Part shown: piece by piece, positions 59,702 through 64,000 of the stretch
Numbering within the stretch: the stretch's first letter is position 1
Layout: each line of letters begins with the position of its first letter
From: Brachyhypopomus gauderio
Taxonomy: Eukaryota > Chordata > Actinopteri > Gymnotiformes > Hypopomidae
NCBI RefSeq assembly: GCF_052324685.1
Contig: NC_135212.1
Location: 15,880,410-15,944,409, forward strand
Direction of reading: 5' to 3'
Length of the DNA: 64,000 bases
The notes under the pieces: generated by a model
Told to the model about the DNA's origin: nothing
The model's input: the letters and a program-made list of their open reading frames with translations, nothing else
The model's database searches: none
Position numbers and translations under genes: made by a program

Positions 59702-59860
59702 TATTTGGCGTAGTCGGCAGGATCTATTTGGTCACTGTTAGGTTGGCTGACAAGATTTTTGTTTTTTTGGTTTGTTTGGTGGAGCAGAGCAGCATTAGTT
59801 TAGCCTTTTAGAGAAAACAGCAGCTAGTTACCAGTGTGAGGGACCAAGCCGACGGCGAGA

Positions 59861-60892
59861 ATGGACGACGAACTACAGAGATTGAGAGAGCAGGTGGAGC
59901 ATCTGCGGACAGAGAACCAGAGACTATCTGTAGTACGATCTGCAGGTGCAGAAGCTGGTGATGCTCAACCAGTACGACGGGAGCAGGCATTCTACATTCC
60001 AAGGGAAAGGAAGTGCCCCAAATTCTCTGGCTCCATGAGTTCAGGTGGTCTTTCCATTGAAGAGTGGGTAGAAGAAGCTCAGAGTTGTATTAGATCAAAG
60101 CATATGTCTGACTTTGACAAAGCAATGTTTCTGTATGATCATTTAGAGGGAGAAGCTCGTAATGAGATTAAATATAGACCTTCAGCAATTAAAGAAAGCT
60201 ACCTCGAAATAATTACTGTTTTACAAGCAATATATGGGTGTAGCAAGTCTTATGTTTACTGGCAGCAGCGCTTCTTTGATAGGAGGCAAAGGGAGGGAGA
60301 GTCTGTATTTGAGTTTTCACATGCTTTGATGGAGTTAATGGAAAGGGTCAAACAGTGTAACAGTGGTTCCATTGCCAATGCTGATATGGTGTTAAGAGAC
60401 CAATTTTGTGAAAATGTAATGGATCATGCTTTGTGCAGAGAACTCAAGAGGTTGGTGCGGGCGGACGGGCAGCTTTCACTTTTGGATGTGCGGGAGGAGG
60501 CTATGAGGTGGTTGGAGGAGGATCGGCCTAGGAGTCGTGGTAGGAGTCCACGTGTGGCGATACGGGATAATGAGGTTGAGTTCATTTCACAGTGTGATTC
60601 AGTAACTTCACATTCTTCTGAATTAGCTGAGTTAAAAGATCTAGTTTTAAAACAGCAAGCACAATTAGATATGCTAACTAGACGCTTAGCACCTCTAGAT
60701 AGTAATTCCCACACCGCTCCACCTAGAGATGGGCGGTTTAGACGCACCTCTGATGGCCGGCCGATTTGTGTTAGGTGCGATAGACCTGGCCATATAGCGC
60801 GTTATTGCCAAGCTAACCCGCCTCCTCCTCCTAGTAGCAGACCTGCCCAGTTTGTGCCTTCGGGTCGTGTTAATAGCCAGTCGGAAAACTAG
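59861..60892 (+). CDS. gag: Gypsy gag, unit 3
   Basis: Identical in translation to the other two gag genes. Confidence 0.9.
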   Translation: MDDELQRLREQVEHLRTENQRLSVVRSAGAEAGDAQPVRREQAFYIPRERKCPKFSGSMSSGGLSIEEWVEEAQSCIRSKHMSDFDKAMFLYDHLEGEARNEIKYRPSAIKESYLEIITVLQAIYGCSKSYVYWQQRFFDRRQREGESVFEFSHALMELMERVKQCNSGSIANADMVLRDQFCENVMDHALCRELKRLVRADGQLSLLDVREEAMRWLEEDRPRSRGRSPRVAIRDNEVEFISQCDSVTSHSSELAELKDLVLKQQAQLDMLTRRLAPLDSNSHTAPPRDGRFRRTSDGRPICVRCDRPGHIARYCQANPPPPPSSRPAQFVPSGRVNSQSEN

Positions 60893-60903
60893 AAATCCCC
60901 AGC

Positions 60904-63900
60904 GTGCAGAGCCACATTCTGGGAAATAAAATACCTGGCTCATGTCTCTCTCCCAGTTCGGATTTTAATCATTTGGTTGGTAATTGCCCGGTTTTATCTG
61001 TATCTATGGGGGGAATAAAAGTGCCTTGTTTGATTGATACTGGGTCTATGGTAACGACTATTACAGAGAGTTTCTTTCTTAAACATTTCTCACATATGCA
61101 ACAAAAGGATTGTAAGTGGTTGGGCTTGAAAGCAGCAAATGGGCTAGATATACCATACACAGGCTACCTTGAGTTGGGTATAGGGGTTTTGGGGCAACAC
61201 ATACCAGAAAGGGGGGTGTTGATTGTTAAGGACCCAGAACACACGGTTTTGCGTGAGCGTAAGGCTTCTATACCGGGTATCTTGGGTATGAATGTGCTTG
61301 AAGCCTGCTATCAGATTCTCTTTGAGCAACATGGTGCGGAATTGTTTCGGTCCCCTCCCGTGCGGTCAGCGGACCCGGCGTTTAGGCGTGCTCTGGAACA
61401 GGTTGAGAAGATCGAAGCCTTTTATAATTCTGCTTCTCCATTCAGGGTAAAAGTCCAAGGTAGACAACCCATTCGCGTATGTGCTGGTACTCTCTCCATG
61501 GTTCCTGTTACCTGCCCCCAGTTAGATTCTGTGGAGTTTCTCCTTGAGCCTCTTGATCGCCCTGATGGACACCTTCCTGAGGGTCTACTTCTGTCCCCTG
61601 CCTGGGTTTCAGCCAAGGATGGCTTGTTATATGCCCCAATTGTTAATGTTAGCAGTTCAGATGTTTGGCTTCCACCACGTCATGTGATTGGCACAGTACA
61701 ACCTGGAACCGTAACTTCCATAACGACCTCATCTTCTGTTTCAATCAGCCCGTCTTGGGATGAGTGCTCTGCTTTCGTGTCTGTTCAAGAAGCTATTTCC
61801 AGGCCCAAGTCTTCCCATGACTTTCTATCTGACATTGAAGGATTGAGTGAAGAACAAATGGCAGCGGCGAGTTCACTTTTTGACAGATACTCTGATATCT
61901 TTGCCCAAACCGAAGGAGATTTGGGGTGTACTACTTTAATGACTCATGAGATTCCACTGGGGGATGAAGTTCCAGTTCGCCAACCTTATCGACGTATCCC
62001 TCCCTCTCAATATGAAGCAGTCAAGCTCCATATCCAGCAACTTTTAGAGAGTAAAGTGATTAGAAACAGCACCAGTCCATACTCATCCCCCATTGTCCTG
62101 GTTACCAAAAAGGATGGGAGCCTTCGGTTATGTGTAGATTATCGACAGCTAAATGCTAAGACCCGTCGTGATGCTTACCCTCTTCCCAAGATCGAGGAGT
62201 CCTTGGATGCTCTAGCCGGTGCAAAATGGTTCTCGACCCTGGATTTAGCCAGTGGCTATAACCAAGTTCCCGTGTTGGAAAAAGACAAGTGTAAAACTGC
62301 CTTTTGCACTCCATTTGGCTTGTTTGAATTCAATCGTATGCCTTTTGGACTTTGTAACGCCCCAGCTACTTCTCAGCGGCTCATGGAGCGCATGTTTGGC
62401 GATTGTCGCTACCAGTCTGTCTTATTATACCTTGACGATGTGATTGTGTTTTCATCTAGTGTCGAACAGCATCTGGAACGGCTAGCGGAAGTGTTCTCTC
62501 GCCTCCAGAAACAAGGGCTCAAAGTCAAATTGTCAAAGTGTCACTTTTTCCAGCGGCAAGTGAACTATCTTGGGCATGTCGTGTCAAGAGAAGGCGTGGC
62601 CACAGACCCGGCTAAGATCGAAGTAGTGAGAGAGTGGAAAAGGCCCTCACATCTTGCAGAACTACGTTCCTTTCTTGGTTTTGCCAGCTATTATCGGCGC
62701 TTTGTAGAAGGGTTCTCCAAGTTAGCTGCTCCTCTACACCAGCTGGTTGGGAAACTTGCAGGTGCGCGCCGAAAAGGGAAAACTCCACCTGTCCCGTTGG
62801 CAGCTTCTTGGGACGAAGTATGTGAATCTGCTTTTCAGTCACTGAAAGAGCGACTTACATCAGCCCCAGTGTTGGCTTATGCAGATTTCAGCAAGCCTTT
62901 TATCGTAGAGGTAGATGCCAGCCATGGCGGGTTGGGAGCAGTTCTTTCCCAAGAACACGAGGGCAAGGTACGTCCAATTGCTTTTGCCAGCAGAGGACTG
63001 AGGCCCGCGGAGCGGAACATGGAGAACTACAGTTCAATGAAGTTGGAACTTCTTGCCGTTAAGTGGGCAGTAACTGAGAAATATCGTGAGTATTTGCTGG
63101 GAAACGAGTTCACCATTTTAACAGATAACAATCCTTTGAGTCATCTTCAGACTGCAAAGCTTGGAGCCATCGAGCAACGCTGGGCAGCGCAACTGGCCGC
63201 TTTCAATTTTAAAATTAAGTATCGTCCTGGGAAAAGTAATCAAAATGCTGATGCCTTGTCCAGGCAGTATGTGGAGCGTTTCGCCGTTGGAACAGAGGTC
63301 CCACCACTGAGATTTGAGGTCTTGGAGAGTGAACCAGCAACGGTAGAGGCGCGTCAGTGTAGAGAGATGGTGGCCTTCGCTGGACGTTCCCCATTAGACT
63401 TGCGCTTGTTGCAAGAGGCAGATCCAGTCATCGGGCCAGTGTGCAAATTCCGTAAGGAAGGGCGGTATCCTAGAACAGAGGAGCGAGAAGCCCTGTCCAG
63501 TCCAACTAAGGCTCTTTTTCGGCAGTGGAATCGTTTGCTGGAGAAAGAAGGAGTCTTGTATCGAGCTGTCCACCCGCCTGGGGGCGAACCAGAAACATGT
63601 CAACTGCTCCTTCCAACACACTTGCAAGAAGAAGTCCTGATTAGTGTTCATAATGATCATGGGCACCAAGGAATGGAGAGAACACTCAAACTGCTTCAGA
63701 ACCGCTGTTTTTGGCCTGGTATGTCCAAAGATGTGGAGAGATGGTGTCAGCAGTGCCAAAGGTGTGTACTAGGTAAAGCCGTTCAACCAAAGATTCGAGC
63801 ATTCCAAGGCACGCTACAAGCAACTCGGCCTCATGAGATCCTAGCCATCGATTTTACCCTGTTGGAACCGGCAAGTGATGGAAGGGAAAATGTGTTGGTT

Positions 63901-64000
63901 CTTACTGATGTTTTTACCAAATATACTCAAGCCATTCCTACGAGAGATCAACGAGCAAGTACAGTGGCCAAGGTGTTAGTTCAACACTGGTTTCACCGCT
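60904..64000 (+). CDS. pol: Gypsy pol, unit 3 (cut by window edge)
   Basis: The first 1032 or so codons of pol, protease through the first part of the integrase core. The part seen agrees with unit 2. The rest lies outside the window. Confidence 0.9.
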   Translation, partial: MQSHILGNKIPGSCLSPSSDFNHLVGNCPVLSVSMGGIKVPCLIDTGSMVTTITESFFLKHFSHMQQKDCKWLGLKAANGLDIPYTGYLELGIGVLGQHIPERGVLIVKDPEHTVLRERKASIPGILGMNVLEACYQILFEQHGAELFRSPPVRSADPAFRRALEQVEKIEAFYNSASPFRVKVQGRQPIRVCAGTLSMVPVTCPQLDSVEFLLEPLDRPDGHLPEGLLLSPAWVSAKDGLLYAPIVNVSSSDVWLPPRHVIGTVQPGTVTSITTSSSVSISPSWDECSAFVSVQEAISRPKSSHDFLSDIEGLSEEQMAAASSLFDRYSDIFAQTEGDLGCTTLMTHEIPLGDEVPVRQPYRRIPPSQYEAVKLHIQQLLESKVIRNSTSPYSSPIVLVTKKDGSLRLCVDYRQLNAKTRRDAYPLPKIEESLDALAGAKWFSTLDLASGYNQVPVLEKDKCKTAFCTPFGLFEFNRMPFGLCNAPATSQRLMERMFGDCRYQSVLLYLDDVIVFSSSVEQHLERLAEVFSRLQKQGLKVKLSKCHFFQRQVNYLGHVVSREGVATDPAKIEVVREWKRPSHLAELRSFLGFASYYRRFVEGFSKLAAPLHQLVGKLAGARRKGKTPPVPLAASWDEVCESAFQSLKERLTSAPVLAYADFSKPFIVEVDASHGGLGAVLSQEHEGKVRPIAFASRGLRPAERNMENYSSMKLELLAVKWAVTEKYREYLLGNEFTILTDNNPLSHLQTAKLGAIEQRWAAQLAAFNFKIKYRPGKSNQNADALSRQYVERFAVGTEVPPLRFEVLESEPATVEARQCREMVAFAGRSPLDLRLLQEADPVIGPVCKFRKEGRYPRTEEREALSSPTKALFRQWNRLLEKEGVLYRAVHPPGGEPETCQLLLPTHLQEEVLISVHNDHGHQGMERTLKLLQNRCFWPGMSKDVERWCQQCQRCVLGKAVQPKIRAFQGTLQATRPHEILAIDFTLLEPASDGRENVLVLTDVFTKYTQAIPTRDQRASTVAKVLVQHWFHR

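Larger units (their letters stand above)
45224..64000 (+). mobile_element. Head-to-tail tandem array of Ty3/Gypsy elements (three units, cut by window edge)
   Basis: Three LTRs start at 45224, 51817 and 58410, and three gag genes start at 46675, 53268 and 59861, all exactly 6593 bases apart. Units share LTRs (LTR-gag-pol-LTR-gag-pol-LTR-gag-pol...), with no host sequence between them. Units are almost identical; by eye only about one substitution separates unit 1 from units 2 and 3. Each unit looks whole apart from the last, which leaves the window. Very young if real. The right end and the flanking duplication are outside the window. Confidence 0.93.

Noticed and set aside
45224-64000. Endogenous retrovirus with envelope
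   Set aside because: No envelope frame lies between the end of pol and the next LTR; the order and motifs fit an envelope-less Ty3/Gypsy element.

Overview
This window looks like teleost fish nuclear DNA, possibly ostariophysan. It has spliced vertebrate genes with fish-like protein sequences. The rest is a dense mix of fish repeats: L2 and Tx1/L1-type LINEs, hAT, PIF/Harbinger and Tc1 DNA transposons, a tRNA-derived SINE, and LTR elements. No bacterial-type operon, CRISPR array or prophage is present.

Host genes (1-17 kb). Three genes are readable, all on the minus strand. (1) snrpd2, the spliceosomal Sm-D2 protein, has three exons and a start codon split by intron 1 (AT|G). (2) A FoxG-family forkhead gene has a single exon, an N-terminal eh1-like motif and a forkhead domain. 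(3) A four-exon, 173-residue peptidoglycan recognition protein (pglyrp5-like) keeps all four amidase zinc ligands and has no visible signal peptide. From memory, human SNRPD2, PGLYRP1 and NOVA2 share 19q13.32, and NOVA1 and FOXG1 share 14q12. The block therefore looks like the fish counterpart of 19q13.32, with a FOXG1 ohnologue kept. A decayed THAP-domain pseudogene, a Tc1 fragment, a solo LTR and an 8-bp-TSD hAT element lie between the genes.

First transposon nest (17.0-29.7 kb). A 5'-truncated Tx1/L1-type LINE has an 11-bp target duplication. It was entered by a 954-bp DNA transposon (4-bp duplication) and by a nearly full-length L2-type LINE. The L2 ORF1 (zinc ribbon, coiled coil, SGNH esterase) was in turn split by an hAT element. 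A second L2 LINE follows. It carries an hAT element that itself carries a solo LTR.

Second nest (29.8-45.2 kb). A 4.3-kb hAT contains a broken PIF/Harbinger unit with its transposase and Myb-like gene, a SINE, a MITE and another hAT. To its right, a minus-strand non-autonomous LTR element was split by a Mutator-like DNA transposon with 9-bp TSD and about 1.07-kb terminal inverted repeats full of a GTTTGTGCT motif. That transposon encodes the C-terminal part of a transposase followed by a USP-like deubiquitinase domain. It was then split by a Tx1-type LINE (15-bp TSD), and the LINE by a young LTR element (5-bp TSD) of the same family as the outermost host element. This is a four-level nest with every junction resolved. 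The transposon with its USP-like domain is the best candidate here for something little described.

Tandem Ty3/Gypsy array (45.2-64 kb). Three head-to-tail LTR-gag-pol units share LTRs, with an exact period of 6593 bp and near-identity. The array runs off the right edge. It is either a very young tandem amplification or an assembly artefact.
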